NCBI GenBank assembly: GCA_017458225.1
Contig: JAFTFX010000004.1
Span: forward strand, 1 to 54,489
Source: Prevotella sp.
Lineage (GTDB): Bacteria > Bacteroidota > Bacteroidia > Bacteroidales > Bacteroidaceae
Reading direction: 5' to 3'
DNA: 54,489 nucleotides
The notes under the pieces are model-generated. The model was not told where the DNA came from and made no database searches. It saw only the letters and a list, made by a program, of their open reading frames with translations. This document shows, piece by piece, positions 44,063-54,352 of this stretch; within the stretch, counting starts at the first letter, position 1; the number at the start of each line of letters is the position of its first letter. Both the position numbers and the translations under genes were made by a program.

Positions 44063-44934
44063 AACAGTTCTTCACCTTATTAATTATAATGGCAGCCACC
44101 TGGTGGCCGCTCAGTATGCAAGCCCAGAAAGCACCGGATAAGCGTGTCAATATCACCTGCGCTCCTGCCGACAGTGCCGAAATCGTACAGTTGCTAAGCA
44201 GCGGCTGCACCTCGACCATAGCTTTTGCCCAGCACTTCATCGACCGCCCATATGTGGCGCACACGCTGGAAGTGAACGACGAAGAACAACTCGTCGTGAA
44301 CACTCGCCAGCTGGACTGCACCACACTGGTAGAGACCGTAGTGGCCCTGACCCTCTGCTCGGCACAGGGAAAGACCAACTTTGCCGACTATACTGACATG
44401 CTGACGCGGCTGCGTTATCGACAAGGCATCATCGACCGCTACCCCAGCCGACTGCACTACTTCAGCGACTGGATAGACGACAACACGCAGTTGAAACTCG
44501 TCAGGGAGATACAACTGAACGGTGCCCCCTTCACTGCTACGCAGCGTCTGAACATCAACTACATGAGCCGGCACGCCGATGCCTACACGGCACTGAAGGC
44601 ACATCCCGAGTTCATTGAGACGATAGCCCAACAGGAACGTGCGCTGACCGGCCGACGCTATCGCTACATACCAAAACCGAAGGTAGGCAACATGCCATCG
44701 CTGCGCAGTGTTGTCAAAGACGGCGACATCATCGCCATCACCTGCAAGAAGTCTGGCCTTGACATTGCCCACCTGGGCTTCGCCGTGTGGAAGGAAGACG
44801 GCCTGCACCTGCTCAATGCCTCGCAGATACACCAGAAAGTGGTGCTCGACCCCATGACGCTGCGGCAATATCTGTACAATCACCCGTCGCATACTGGCAT
44901 CAGAATTATCCGACTGAACACTAAACAAAACTAA
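44059..44934 (+). CDS. DUF1460 (N-acetylmuramoyl-L-alanine amidase-like) protein
   Basis: 291 residues with an N-terminal signal (to about QAQ23). It has an NlpC/P60-like papain core: nucleophile C87 in RQLDCTTLVE and histidine H238 in LDIAHLGFAVW. DUF1460 structures have been described as resembling peptidoglycan amidases or endopeptidases, so a role in trimming cell-wall peptides is plausible. Start coupled to the DUF4421 stop. The end of the gene lies within an 18-bp tandem duplication. Confidence 0.8.
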   Translation: MKQFFTLLIIMAATWWPLSMQAQKAPDKRVNITCAPADSAEIVQLLSSGCTSTIAFAQHFIDRPYVAHTLEVNDEEQLVVNTRQLDCTTLVETVVALTLCSAQGKTNFADYTDMLTRLRYRQGIIDRYPSRLHYFSDWIDDNTQLKLVREIQLNGAPFTATQRLNINYMSRHADAYTALKAHPEFIETIAQQERALTGRRYRYIPKPKVGNMPSLRSVVKDGDIIAITCKKSGLDIAHLGFAVWKEDGLHLLNASQIHQKVVLDPMTLRQYLYNHPSHTGIRIIRLNTKQN

Positions 44935-44958
44935 GAAAATAAACAAAACTAAGAAAAT
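44923..44958. repeat. 18-bp perfect tandem duplication across a stop codon
   Basis: AAACAAAACTAAGAAAAT (44923-44940) is repeated exactly at 44941-44958. The first copy contains the DUF1460 stop (TAA 44932-44934); the second ends at the base before the next ATG. Confidence 0.95.
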
Positions 44959-45342
44959 ATGGAATTACCCGATTTCATGAGCTATGCCAACAAGTTCTCA
45001 CAGAGCGACTTCGTTGAAAAAATCTCGCGCGTTGCCAAGCGTGCTGGAAGTAAACTCGTCTATGCAGCACTGATTCTCTTCTACACCCTGCAGAGCAACA
45101 AGACGAGCGTCAAGGACAAAGCCATCATCGTCGGTGCACTGGGCTATCTCATCAGTCCGCTCGACGTGATGCCCGATGCCATTCCCATCGTAGGACTGAG
45201 CGACGACCTTGCCGTGCTGATCTATGTACTCAAGATGGTGTGGACCGACGTAGACCCCGAAGTAAAGGAACGTGCGCAGAAGAAACTAAAAGATTGGTTC
45301 GACGACGAAGAAATTTCGGAAATCGACACACTTTTTGAATAA
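44959..45342 (+). CDS. DUF1232 (YkvA-like) small membrane protein
   Basis: 127 residues. The DUF1232 core GYLISPLDVMPDAIPIVGLSDDLAVL occupies about residues 62-87 (written here in parts: GYLISPLDVMPD, AIPIVGLSDDL). The flanking segments KLVYAALILFYTLQ and LAVLIYVLKMVW may be membrane-associated helices. The C-terminus is acidic (WFDDEEISEIDTLFE). Function of the family is unknown. It is the last gene of the run starting at 41934; its translation start sits at the edge of the 18-bp duplication. Confidence 0.8.
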   Translation: MELPDFMSYANKFSQSDFVEKISRVAKRAGSKLVYAALILFYTLQSNKTSVKDKAIIVGALGYLISPLDVMPDAIPIVGLSDDLAVLIYVLKMVWTDVDPEVKERAQKKLKDWFDDEEISEIDTLFE

Positions 45343-45411
45343 CAATCCCTAAAGCCCCGTGGAATTACTTTAAAATTGTTTAAATGATATACGTTTCTCC
45401 CTAAAAAGTGG

Positions 45412-45419
45412 TACTTTTG
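45412..45419 (+). promoter_or_regulatory. -7 element TACTTTTG for gyrA
   Basis: Exact TAnnTTTG, giving a leader of about 120 nt before the gyrA ATG. The leader contains no obvious hairpin terminator. Confidence 0.6.
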
Positions 45420-45543
45420 TAGGCTAATTGGAAGAGGGAAAACGCGCCAGCGTGGCTAAAAACGGCCTTAAACGCGATTTCTTCCGAAAAAGGACAACGA
45501 AACATATATCGTAAACAAAACAGTAAAACCGTAAATACAAAAA

Positions 45544-48135
45544 ATGGATCAAACGTTTGACAACGACAGAATTTTGAAAATCAACATTGAGGAGGAGATG
45601 AAGAGCTCCTACATTGACTATTCAATGTCGGTGATTGTGGCTCGCGCCCTCCCTGATGTACGTGACGGATTCAAGCCCGTGCACCGCCGCATCCTCTATG
45701 GCATGATGGGCATTGGCAACACCAGCGACAAGCCGCATAAGAAGTGCGCCCGCGTTGTTGGTGAGGTGCTGGGTAAATATCACCCACACGGTGACTCATC
45801 CGTATATGGTGCCCTCGTCCGCATGGGACAGGAGTGGAACATGCGCTACACGCTGGTTGACGGACAAGGTAACTTCGGCTCTGTCGACGGTGACTCGCCT
45901 GCTGCCATGCGTTACACGGAGTGCCGCCTCTCGAAGATGGGCGAGCACATCATGGACGACCTGGAGAAAGACACCGTAGACATGGACCCCAACTTCGACA
46001 ACACACTCGTTGAGCCGAGCGTGATGCCGACCAAGGTGCCCAACCTGCTGGTGAACGGCGGCAACGGTATTGCCGTGGGTATGGCAACCAACATGCCGAC
46101 ACACAATCTGGGCGAGGTGATCGATGGTTGCTGCGCATTCATCGACAATCCTGAGATTGACACTGAGGGACTGATGCAGTATATCCCTGGTCCCGACTTC
46201 CCCACCGGAGCTTATATCTATGGTCTACAGGGAGTGAAGGATGCCTACGAGACCGGACGCGGACGCATCGTGATGCGTGCCAAGGCCGAGATTGAGAGCG
46301 GCGAGACCCACGACAAGATTGTGGTTACGGAGATTCCCTACGGTGTGAACAAGGCCGACCTCGTTGCCTACATCGCCGACCTGGCCACTCAGCACAAGAT
46401 TGAAGGCATCTCAAACGTGAACGATGAGTCAGGCCGTCAGGGCATGCGCATCGTGGTCGACGTGAAGCGCGATGCCAATGCCAACGTCATTCTGAACAAA
46501 CTGTTCAAGATGACTGCCCTGCAGAGTTCGTTCTCAGTGAACAACATCGCACTGGTTCCCATCAAGACCGCCGACGGTGTGCGCATGCGCCCAAAACTGC
46601 TGTCGCTGCGCGAGTGCATCCGCTACTTCATCGACCACCGTCACGAGGTGACCATCCGCCGCACAAAATACGACCTGAAGAAGGCACAGGAACGTGCCCA
46701 CATTCTGGAGGGCTTGATCATTGCCGTGAACAACATCGACGAGGTGGTGCACATCATCCGCCAGTCGGCAACGCCTACCGATGCACAGCGCAACCTGGAG
46801 AAGCGTTTCGAACTGGACGAGCTGCAGTCGAAGGCTATTGTCGACATGCGCCTCAGCCAGTTGACCGGTCTGCGTGTCGACCAGCTGCATCAAGAGTACG
46901 ACGACCTGATGAAGCTGATTGCCGACTTGGAAGAGATTCTGAACAACCCCGAGCGTTGCAAGCAGGTGATGAAGGACGACCTGAACGAGGTGAAAGAGAA
47001 ATACGGCGACGAGCGCAAGACGGAGATCATTCCGTTCGACCATGAGTTCAATGCCGAGGACTTCTATCCCGACGATCCTGTGGTAATCACCATCTCGCAC
47101 ATGGGCTACATCAAGCGCACACCGCTTTCTGAGTTCCATGCACAGAGCCGTGGCGGTGTAGGTTCGAAGGGTGCTCGCCATCGCGACAACGACTTCACAG
47201 AGTACATCTATCCTGCCACCATGCACAACACACTGCTGTTCTTCACACAGAAGGGCCGCTGCTACTGGCAGAAGTGCTACGAGATACCTGAGGGCGACAA
47301 GAACTCGAAGGGCCGCGCCATCCAAAACATGCTGAACATTGAGCCCGACGATGCCATCAATGCCGTGCTGCGTATCAAGAAGTTCGATGACGAAGAATTC
47401 CTGAACAGCCACTATGTGGTGTTTGCCACCAAGCAGGGCATTGTGAAGAAGACCTGCCTGAACCAGTATAAGAACGTGCGTGCTGTCGGTGTGATTGCCA
47501 TCAACATCAACGAGGGCGATCAGGTAGTAGGCGTACGTCTGACCAACGGCAATAACGAGATTCTGCTGGCCAACCGCAATGGCCGTGCCGTGCGCTTCAA
47601 CGAGAGTGCTGTTCGCACCATGGGACGTGTGTCTACGGGTGTCATCGGCATGCGTCTCGACGGTGGCGACGACGAAGTCATCGGCATGGTTTGTGTCAAC
47701 GATCCGCAGACAGAGACCATCATGGTTGTCAGCGAGAACGGCTACGGCAAGCGCTCAGACATTGAAGACTATCGCATCACGAATCGTGGCGGCAAGGGTG
47801 TGAAGACCCTCAATATCACCGAGAAGACCGGTCGTCTGGTGGCCATCAAGGTGGTAACCGACGAGAATGATTTGATGATCATCAACAAGAGTGGTATACT
47901 GATTCGTCTGAAAGTGGCCGACGTGCGCGTCATGGGTCGTGCGACACAGGGCGTTCGCCTCATCAACCTGACGAAGAAGAACGACACCATCGCATCGGTC
48001 TGCAAGGTGATGAGTTCTACCGACGAGGACATCCAAGCCGAAGAAATCACTGGCGAAGCTTCTGAAATCTCAGATCACTCAGAGAATTCAGATTACTCCG
48101 AGAACTCCGAATCTTCAGAGAACAATGAACAATAA
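45544..48135 (+). CDS. gyrA: DNA gyrase subunit A
   Basis: 863 residues. It cuts and rejoins DNA to introduce negative supercoils with GyrB. N-terminal [21 protein letters not shown], catalytic Y124 in [12 protein letters not shown], and the C-terminal beta-pinwheel with a GyrA-box-like SRGGVGSKG. In the quinolone region [10 protein letters not shown], serine is present at 85 (E. coli 83), but residue 89 (E. coli Asp87) is glycine, probably natural for this group. The C-terminus is an acidic Ser/Asn/Glu tail with repeated SEN (from about residue 835). Two TPR genes follow closely; gyrB is not present. Confidence 0.95.
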   Translation: MDQTFDNDRILKINIEEEMKSSYIDYSMSVIVARALPDVRDGFKPVHRRILYGMMGIGNTSDKPHKKCARVVGEVLGKYHPHGDSSVYGALVRMGQEWNMRYTLVDGQGNFGSVDGDSPAAMRYTECRLSKMGEHIMDDLEKDTVDMDPNFDNTLVEPSVMPTKVPNLLVNGGNGIAVGMATNMPTHNLGEVIDGCCAFIDNPEIDTEGLMQYIPGPDFPTGAYIYGLQGVKDAYETGRGRIVMRAKAEIESGETHDKIVVTEIPYGVNKADLVAYIADLATQHKIEGISNVNDESGRQGMRIVVDVKRDANANVILNKLFKMTALQSSFSVNNIALVPIKTADGVRMRPKLLSLRECIRYFIDHRHEVTIRRTKYDLKKAQERAHILEGLIIAVNNIDEVVHIIRQSATPTDAQRNLEKRFELDELQSKAIVDMRLSQLTGLRVDQLHQEYDDLMKLIADLEEILNNPERCKQVMKDDLNEVKEKYGDERKTEIIPFDHEFNAEDFYPDDPVVITISHMGYIKRTPLSEFHAQSRGGVGSKGARHRDNDFTEYIYPATMHNTLLFFTQKGRCYWQKCYEIPEGDKNSKGRAIQNMLNIEPDDAINAVLRIKKFDDEEFLNSHYVVFATKQGIVKKTCLNQYKNVRAVGVIAININEGDQVVGVRLTNGNNEILLANRNGRAVRFNESAVRTMGRVSTGVIGMRLDGGDDEVIGMVCVNDPQTETIMVVSENGYGKRSDIEDYRITNRGGKGVKTLNITEKTGRLVAIKVVTDENDLMIINKSGILIRLKVADVRVMGRATQGVRLINLTKKNDTIASVCKVMSSTDEDIQAEEITGEASEISDHSENSDYSENSESSENNEQ

Positions 48136-48160
48136 CTGTTTAACCAAAAATTATACGAAA

Positions 48161-49408
48161 ATGAAAAAAATCATGATGATGGCCGTTATGGCAGCAGCTG
48201 CCTCTTCGGCCTTTGCACAGGATGCCTTGGTAAAGGAAGCTAAGAAACTCATGGGAAAAGGTGAGTTCGACCAAGCTGCACAGACACTGGCTCCAGCCCT
48301 TGAGTCAGACGCTACCGTCGAAAAGGATGCTGCATGGAATCTGGAAAGCGAAATCAAATATGGCAAGTATATCGCCATTCAGACAGAAGACACCAAGAAC
48401 CAGATGGAGAAGAAACAAGTGCCCTACGACACGCTCGCTATGCACACCGCTGCCATCGAAGCTTGGAAGGCTGCACTGAAGTGCGACGAGTACGATCAGC
48501 AGCCCGATGCCAAGGGAAAGGTGAAGATTAAGTATCGCAGTGCTTTCCAGAACAAATTCAAGAACCACGGCATCGCTCTCGTTCAAGCCGGACAGTATCT
48601 GTATCAGAACCGCAAGCTGAACCAGGAGGCTTTCGATGCATGGAGCCTGTATATAGGCATGAAGGAAACGCCCATCTTTGCTCAGGTGGCCGACTTCCCC
48701 CGCGAGCCGTTCTACTACGACATTGCCTACTACTGCGCTTTCCTGGCCTATAACCTGAAGGACTATGCCAATGCCGAGAAGTATGCCAAGATAACGGCTG
48801 AGGATCCCACCAAGGCTGGTGAGGCTATGGAGATCATGCTGTTCTCGAAGAAAGAGAACATGAAGACTCCTGAGGACTCGCTTGCATACGTCAACATGGT
48901 GAAAGACCTGCACAAGCAGAATCCTGAAGAGCAGCGCTACTTCAACTTGCTGATGGACTACTACACACGTGGCAACAACCCTGCTGCAACACAGCAGTGG
49001 CTTGACGAAGAGATTGCCACCAACCCGCAGAACAAGATGCCGTGGGCACTGAAGGGAGAAGCATTCATGAACAACGAGAAATGGGACGAAGCCATCGAGT
49101 ACTACAAGAAAGCCGTAGAAATCGACCCGAACTTCGTGCAGTGCCTGTTCAACATCGGCCGCTGCTACTATGCCAATGCAATGGAGCTGCAGAACAAACT
49201 GGCTGACAAGAACGGCATGATCACCGACACTAACCGCCAGAAGGTCGTTGAAGTGATTAAAGAGGCTGAGGGCTACTATGTACGTGTTCGCGAACTGGAT
49301 CCCGACCGCAACATCAACTGGGCTTACCCCCTCTATCAGATCTATTACTACATGCAGGACAAGGCTAAGATGGCTGAACTGGAAGCTATCGACCCCTCTC
49401 TGAAGTAA
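48161..49408 (+). CDS. Secreted tetratricopeptide-repeat protein, copy 1
   Basis: 415 residues. The start MKKIMMMAVMAAAASSAFAQ gives a signal peptide cleaved near 20, 25 bp after gyrA. Helical TPR-like repeats fill the mature part, with a clear unit at AWALKGEAFMNNEKWDEAIE-like residues (PWALKGEAFMNNEKWDEAI, EYYKKAVEIDPNF). The QPDAKGKVKIKYR segment is shared with the next gene, so they are diverged duplicates. Likely a periplasmic or outer-membrane-facing scaffold; partners unknown. Confidence 0.8.
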   Translation: MKKIMMMAVMAAAASSAFAQDALVKEAKKLMGKGEFDQAAQTLAPALESDATVEKDAAWNLESEIKYGKYIAIQTEDTKNQMEKKQVPYDTLAMHTAAIEAWKAALKCDEYDQQPDAKGKVKIKYRSAFQNKFKNHGIALVQAGQYLYQNRKLNQEAFDAWSLYIGMKETPIFAQVADFPREPFYYDIAYYCAFLAYNLKDYANAEKYAKITAEDPTKAGEAMEIMLFSKKENMKTPEDSLAYVNMVKDLHKQNPEEQRYFNLLMDYYTRGNNPAATQQWLDEEIATNPQNKMPWALKGEAFMNNEKWDEAIEYYKKAVEIDPNFVQCLFNIGRCYYANAMELQNKLADKNGMITDTNRQKVVEVIKEAEGYYVRVRELDPDRNINWAYPLYQIYYYMQDKAKMAELEAIDPSLK

Positions 49409-49473
49409 GAGACTGCATACAAGAAGAATATTGTAATTCCTCGCTCGACACAACGAGCAAAACCTACATCTAA

Positions 49474-50673
49474 ATGAACAAGAAGCAACTTGCTGTTGCC
49501 TTGCTTCTTTTACTAATGATAACACCGTGTCTGACTTGGGCCCAGAAGAAGGAGCTCAATCAGGCACGGTCTTACATAAAAAGCGGCAAGGAAAAGGATC
49601 TGGAGAACGCAGAAAAGCTGATGACCGATCTGCTGAAAGACCAGAAGAACAAGGATAACAAAAAAATATACCTGACGTGGTTTGATGCCGTGCGCGGACT
49701 ATACGCACAGGCCAATGAGCGCATGTACCTGAAACAGAAACAGGACACTGCCACGTTTTTCAAGCTCAACCAGCGAATGTTCACCATCCTTGAGACACTC
49801 GACTCGCTCGACATGCGACCGGATGCCAAGGGGAAGATAAACATTGAATACAGACAGAAACACGCAGAGTTGCTCAACACCTACAGGCCCAACCTCTTCA
49901 GTGCAGGCACCTTCCACCTGCGAAAGGGAGAGTTCAAGCAGGCCTACGACTATTTCGAGTTCTATATCGACTGTGCCCGTCAGCCGCTGTTCACCGAACA
50001 AGACTACGCACAGAACGACAAGCGCATGCCCGAAGCAGCCTACTGGGCCACCTATTGCGGCTATCGGCTGCAGGATGCCGTGCTCACACTGCGCCACAGG
50101 AAACTCGCTCTGCGCGATTCCTCAAAGATCAGCTTCACCTATCAATACATGGCCGAGGCACGCCGCTGGCTGAACGATCAGGAACTCTACCTGAAGACCC
50201 TTGAGGCAGGATTCCGCCAGAACCCCACGTTTAGCTACTTCTTTCCGCGACTCATTGATGCCTATAGCCAGAAAAAGCAATACGACAAGGCACTGGCCAT
50301 CACCGACTCGGTGCTGACTGTCTGCGACTCATGCGAGCTGTACCTCTTTGCCAAGTCGACCATTCTCTATCGGCTGCAGCGCTATGGCGAGTGCATCAAG
50401 GTGAGCGATCAGGTCATTGCCATCAACCCCAACCAGGCCGAAGCCTATTTCAATGCCGGAACGGCCTACCTGAACATTGCCCTGAAACTCGACGAGCGCA
50501 AGGACAAGAAACAGTTGCGCCAGCTCTACCAAAAGGCGCGCCCCTACATGGAGCGCTATCGCCAACTGATGCCTGCAGAAAAAGACAAATGGGGACCGGC
50601 TCTCTATCGCATCTACCTGAACTTGAACATGGGCAAGCAGTTCGACGAGGTCGACCGGTTGCTGAAGAAATAG
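49474..50673 (+). CDS. Secreted tetratricopeptide-repeat protein, copy 2
   Basis: 399 residues. Signal peptide about 1-23 (ending TWAQ). TPR-type helices run through most of the protein (KGEFKQAYDYFEFYIDC, YGECIKVSDQVIAINPNQ, AEAYFNAGTAYLNIALK). It shares RPDAKGKINIEYRQK and the general layout with the preceding gene, 65 bp upstream on the same strand. A strong terminator follows, so gyrA and both TPR genes may form one transcript. Function unknown. Confidence 0.8.
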   Translation: MNKKQLAVALLLLLMITPCLTWAQKKELNQARSYIKSGKEKDLENAEKLMTDLLKDQKNKDNKKIYLTWFDAVRGLYAQANERMYLKQKQDTATFFKLNQRMFTILETLDSLDMRPDAKGKINIEYRQKHAELLNTYRPNLFSAGTFHLRKGEFKQAYDYFEFYIDCARQPLFTEQDYAQNDKRMPEAAYWATYCGYRLQDAVLTLRHRKLALRDSSKISFTYQYMAEARRWLNDQELYLKTLEAGFRQNPTFSYFFPRLIDAYSQKKQYDKALAITDSVLTVCDSCELYLFAKSTILYRLQRYGECIKVSDQVIAINPNQAEAYFNAGTAYLNIALKLDERKDKKQLRQLYQKARPYMERYRQLMPAEKDKWGPALYRIYLNLNMGKQFDEVDRLLKK

Positions 50674-50710
50674 CCAAAGGAGATAAGAGCCTAAAAAAGA
50701 CGAGGAAACA

Positions 50711-50774
50711 GAGGACTGATTGCTAAAAAAGAATAAAAAAAGCCTTTTTCAAGCATCAGTCCTCATTTTTTTTT
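50711..50774 (+). terminator. Terminator after the TPR genes
   Basis: GAGGACTGAT (50711-50720) pairs with ATCAGTCCTC (50755-50764), a 10-bp stem with a long A/T-rich loop that can pair internally, followed by a run of nine T. Confidence 0.85.
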
Positions 50775-50805
50775 GCTTTTTGTGCACTCATTTTCGTATT
50801 TTTTG

Positions 50806-50813
50806 TATCTTTG
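50806..50813 (+). promoter_or_regulatory. -7 element TATCTTTG for the phosphohexomutase
   Basis: Exact TAnnTTTG, 52 nt before the ATG at 50866. Confidence 0.65.
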
Positions 50814-50865
50814 TGAAATCATATTATTTTGACAAATCTAAAAACTTAAACCAACTGTTTTTATT

Positions 50866-52611
50866 ATGGAAAATAACGCTCAGCTCATTGCCCAGTGCGA
50901 GGCACAGGCAAAGCAGTGGCTCACTCCGGCCTTTGACGAGGAGACCCGTAAGGAAGTACAGGCTATGCTTGACAATCCCGACAAGACAGCCCTTATCGAT
51001 GCTTTCTATCAGAATCTGGAGTTTGGTACGGGCGGTCTGCGCGGCATCATGGGTGCCGGCACCAACCGCATGAACAAGTATATCGTGGGCATGGCCACTC
51101 AGGGCTTCGCCAACTATATCAACAAGGCTTTCCCTGGCATTCAGCCTAAGGTTGTAGTCGGTCACGACTGCCGCAACAACGGCCGCATGTTTGCCGAGAC
51201 CGTTGCCGACATCTTCTCGGCCAACGGCATCAAGGTCTATCTGTTCGAGAGCCTGCGCCCCACCCCAGAGATTTCATTCGCCATCCGCCAACTGGGCTGT
51301 CAGGCCGGTGTAAATGTAACGGCTTCGCACAACCCCAAGGAGTACAATGGCTACAAGGCCTACTGGGACGACGGTGCACAGGTGTTGGCTCCACACGACA
51401 AGGGCATCATCGACGAGGTAAACAAGGTGACCATCGACCAGGTGAAGTTCGAGGGCAACAAGGAGCTCATCGACATCATCGGCGGTGAGATGGACTGGGA
51501 CTACCTGCAGGCTGTCAAGGAGGCCATGGTCGACCAGGATGTCATTCTGCGCCATAAGGACCTGAACATTGTCTACTCGCCCATGCACGGCACTGGCCGC
51601 GTCATCATTCCCGAGGCACTGCGCTCATGGGGCTTCCAGAACATCCACGTTGTTCCCGAGCAGATGGTCATCGACGGCAACTTCCCCACGGTGGTTTCGC
51701 CTAACCCCGAGAATGCCGAGGCCATGACCTTAGGCATGAAACTTGGTACACGCCTGAATGCCGACCTTGTGATCGCCAGCGACCCCGATGCCGACCGTCT
51801 GGCCATCGTTTGCCGCAACGCCAAGGGCGAATGGGAGATTCTGAACGGCAACCAGACCTGCATGATGTTCTGCTGGTACATCATCGCTAACAAGAAGAAG
51901 CTGGGCCAGCTGAAGGGCAACGAATTCCTGGTAAAGACCATCGTGACCACCGAGGTTATTGCCGAGATTGCCAAGAAGAACGGCGTTGAACTGCGCGACT
52001 GCTACACGGGCTTCAAGTGGATTGCCAACGAGATTCGCATCAGCGAGGGTGTGAAGAAATACATCGGCGGTGGTGAGGAGAGCTTCGGCTTCCTGCCGTT
52101 CGATAAAGTTCGCGACAAGGACTCCCCCGCTTCTATCTGCCTCATCTGCGAGATTGCCGCATGGGCAAAGGACAACGGCATGACGCTCTACGACCTGCTC
52201 ATGAACATCTATGCTGAGTACGGCTTCTCGAAGGAGGTCACCATCAACGTGGTGAAGCCTGGTAAGACTGGTGCCGACGAGATTAAGCAGATGATGGTCG
52301 ACTTCCGCAGCAATCCTCCTCAGCAGCTGGGCGGCTCAAAGGTATGCCTCGTGAAGGACTACCAGACCCTGGAAGCCAAGTATGCCGACGGCCGTGTAGA
52401 GAAGTTGAACATGCCTACCACCAGCAATGTGCTGCAGTGGTTCTGCGAGGATGGCACCAAGATCAGCGTGCGTCCTTCAGGCACCGAGCCCAAAATCAAG
52501 TTCTACACCGAGATCAAGGATCCTTCGTTCAAGTGCGCTGGCTGCTACGAGCGTTGCACCAAGGCCGCTGAAGAGAAGATTGAGAAAATCAAGAAAGATT
52601 TGAACCTGTAA
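50866..52611 (+). CDS. Phospho-sugar mutase (phosphoglucomutase/phosphomannomutase, PgcA-like)
   Basis: 581 residues, the longer bacterial alpha-PGM form. The phosphoserine loop VTASHNPKEYNGYK has S154. The Mg loop is DPDADR (D306, D308, D310), the sugar loop is GGGEESFGF, and the C-terminal phosphate loop is RPSGTEPKIKFY. It interconverts hexose-6- and hexose-1-phosphates, feeding glycogen and nucleotide-sugar synthesis. Substrate choice between glucose and mannose cannot be decided. Its end lies in a 22-bp tandem duplication. Confidence 0.92.
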   Translation: MENNAQLIAQCEAQAKQWLTPAFDEETRKEVQAMLDNPDKTALIDAFYQNLEFGTGGLRGIMGAGTNRMNKYIVGMATQGFANYINKAFPGIQPKVVVGHDCRNNGRMFAETVADIFSANGIKVYLFESLRPTPEISFAIRQLGCQAGVNVTASHNPKEYNGYKAYWDDGAQVLAPHDKGIIDEVNKVTIDQVKFEGNKELIDIIGGEMDWDYLQAVKEAMVDQDVILRHKDLNIVYSPMHGTGRVIIPEALRSWGFQNIHVVPEQMVIDGNFPTVVSPNPENAEAMTLGMKLGTRLNADLVIASDPDADRLAIVCRNAKGEWEILNGNQTCMMFCWYIIANKKKLGQLKGNEFLVKTIVTTEVIAEIAKKNGVELRDCYTGFKWIANEIRISEGVKKYIGGGEESFGFLPFDKVRDKDSPASICLICEIAAWAKDNGMTLYDLLMNIYAEYGFSKEVTINVVKPGKTGADEIKQMMVDFRSNPPQQLGGSKVCLVKDYQTLEAKYADGRVEKLNMPTTSNVLQWFCEDGTKISVRPSGTEPKIKFYTEIKDPSFKCAGCYERCTKAAEEKIEKIKKDLNL

Positions 52612-52639
52612 GTAAAAAGACTTGAACCTGTAAGTAAAC
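52596..52639. repeat. 22-bp tandem duplication across a stop codon
   Basis: Two adjacent 22-bp copies (52596-52617 and 52618-52639) differ at only two positions. Each contains TTGAACCTGTAAGTAAA, so the last codons and the stop of the mutase gene are repeated downstream. Confidence 0.9.
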
Positions 52640-52640
52640 G

Positions 52641-52678
52641 AAGAAGTCTGGCCAATTGACCAGACTTCTTTGTTTTTT
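52641..52678. terminator. Bidirectional terminator between the mutase and prfC
   Basis: AAGAAGTCTGG (52641-52651) and CCAGACTTCTT (52660-52670) form an 11-bp perfect stem, followed by TGTTTTTTT. It serves the convergent pair. Confidence 0.9.
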
Positions 52679-54267
52679 TAGAACTCAGAGGTGAAGTGGA
52701 ACTGTATGTGTTCAAAGTCCTGCTGCGCCATCGAGAGCACATAGCCTGAGTCGGCCAGGAACACGTCCCTACCCTCCTTGTCCTTCGCCATATACTGGTA
52801 CTTGCGCTTCTTGAAAGCTTCCAGTTCCTGCTCGTTGTCACTCGAAATCCAGCAGGCCTTGTACAGATGGACAGGCTCCCAGCGGCACTTCGCATTATAC
52901 TCGTTCTCCAGACGGTACTGAATGACCTCGAACTGCAGCTGACCAACCGTTCCAATAATCTTGCGGCCATTGAACTGGTTGACAAACAGCTGGGCCACGC
53001 CCTCGTCCATCAACTGGTCGATGCCCTTCTGCAACTGTTTGGCCTTCATGGGGTCGTCGTTCTCTATATACTTGAACAGTTCCGGCGAGAACGACGGCAG
53101 ACCACGGAAATGCAACTGTTCGCCTTCGGTAATGGTGTCGCCAATCTTGAACATACCACCTGTATCAGGCAGACCTACGATGTCACCTGGCCAAGCCTCG
53201 TCGATGGTCGACTTGCGCTGCGCCATGAACTGCGTGGGCGAGGTGAAGCGCAGCGTCTTCCCCTGACGCACATGCAGATAAGGCACGTTGCGCTGGAACT
53301 TGCCTGAGCACACCTTACAGAAAGCGATACACGAGCGGTGGTTGGGGTCGATGTTTGCCGTAATCTTGAAGATGAAGCCCGTGAACTTCGGCTCTTCGGG
53401 CACCACCTCGCGCTCCTCAGCCTTTGTGGGACGGGGCGACGGAGCAATCTCTACAAAGCAGTTCAAGAGTTCCTGCACGCCAAAGTTGTTCAGGGCAGAG
53501 CCGAAGAACACCGGAGCCACCTCAGCCGAGCGATAGGTCTCCACATCAAATTCGGGATAAACGCCATCAATCAGTTCCAGATCGTCGCGCAGTTTCGCGG
53601 CATCCTGCTCCCCAACGCGCTCTTCCAGCTCGGAGGAATCGAGTTGCACCTCCACCTTCTCCGTCACTCGCTGCTTGTCTGGAGTGAAGAGGTCGAGTTT
53701 CTGTTCATAGATATTATACACACCCTTGAACTTCGCTCCTTGGTTGATGGGCCAGCTCAGGGGGCGCACCTTGATTTCCAGCTCCTGCTCCAGCTCGTCG
53801 AGCAAGTCGAAGGGATCGCGGCCTTCACGGTCCATCTTGTTGACAAAGATGATGACGGGAGTCTTTCGCATGCGACAGACAGTCATCAGTTTCCGAGTCT
53901 GTGTCTCCACACCTTTCGCACCGTCAACCACAATGATGGCCGAGTCTACAGCCGTCAGCGTGCGGAACGTATCCTCAGCAAAGTCCTGGTGACCCGGAGT
54001 GTCAAGGATATTCACCTTATATTCAATATCCCTTCCGTCAGGCGTATAGTCGAACTCCATCACCGACGTAGACACCGAGATACCGCGTTGCTTCTCAATC
54101 TCCATCCAGTCGCTGGTGGCCGTCTTCTTAATCTTGTTGTTCTTCACTGCACCAGCCACTTGTATCTGTCCGCCGAAAAGCAGGAACTTCTCGGTCAGCG
54201 TGGTCTTACCAGCATCGGGGTGCGAAATGATGGCGAATGTACGCCTGCGTTCTATTTCTTGATTCAT
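52678..54267 (-). CDS. prfC: Peptide chain release factor 3
   Basis: 529 residues, the standard RF3 length. A GTPase that removes RF1/RF2 from the ribosome after termination. G1 HPDAGKTT (16-23), G3 DTPGHQDF and G4 NKMD are all canonical, in contrast to the EF-G paralogue at 10348. RF3-specific features are [18 protein letters not shown] and the C-terminal [13 protein letters not shown]. The start at 54267 (MNQEIERRR) is fixed by a perfect promoter immediately upstream; a longer frame to 54342 would include that promoter. Confidence 0.95.
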   Translation of the reverse strand: MNQEIERRRTFAIISHPDAGKTTLTEKFLLFGGQIQVAGAVKNNKIKKTATSDWMEIEKQRGISVSTSVMEFDYTPDGRDIEYKVNILDTPGHQDFAEDTFRTLTAVDSAIIVVDGAKGVETQTRKLMTVCRMRKTPVIIFVNKMDREGRDPFDLLDELEQELEIKVRPLSWPINQGAKFKGVYNIYEQKLDLFTPDKQRVTEKVEVQLDSSELEERVGEQDAAKLRDDLELIDGVYPEFDVETYRSAEVAPVFFGSALNNFGVQELLNCFVEIAPSPRPTKAEEREVVPEEPKFTGFIFKITANIDPNHRSCIAFCKVCSGKFQRNVPYLHVRQGKTLRFTSPTQFMAQRKSTIDEAWPGDIVGLPDTGGMFKIGDTITEGEQLHFRGLPSFSPELFKYIENDDPMKAKQLQKGIDQLMDEGVAQLFVNQFNGRKIIGTVGQLQFEVIQYRLENEYNAKCRWEPVHLYKACWISSDNEQELEAFKKRKYQYMAKDKEGRDVFLADSGYVLSMAQQDFEHIQFHFTSEF

Positions 54268-54275
54268 AATGGCTG

Positions 54276-54307
54276 CAAAGGTACGAAGAAAAAACGAGAC
54301 GCACAAA
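54276..54307 (-). promoter_or_regulatory. prfC promoter TTTG-N20-TACCTTTG
   Basis: On the minus strand TTTG (54307-54304), 20 nt, TACCTTTG (54283-54276), then only 8 nt to the ATG. The -33 element lies in the loop of the terminator hairpin at 54290-54324. Confidence 0.9.
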
Positions 54308-54324
54308 CGTTGCGTCTCGTTTTT
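54290..54324. terminator. Bidirectional terminator upstream of prfC
   Basis: AAAAACGAGACGCA (54290-54303) and TGCGTCTCGTTTTT (54311-54324) form a 14-bp perfect stem with a 7-nt loop. It would stop transcription arriving from beyond the right edge, whose gene is now replaced by the IS end. Confidence 0.85.
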
Positions 54325-54352
54325 ATGGGTGTTATGCTGCAAACGTGCTGAC

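Noticed and set aside
45808-45813. Gly89 in GyrA (E. coli Asp87 position) as acquired quinolone resistance
   Set aside because: The surrounding [11 protein letters not shown] looks like the natural residue set for this group and Ser85 is unchanged. Sequence alone does not support an acquired mutation.
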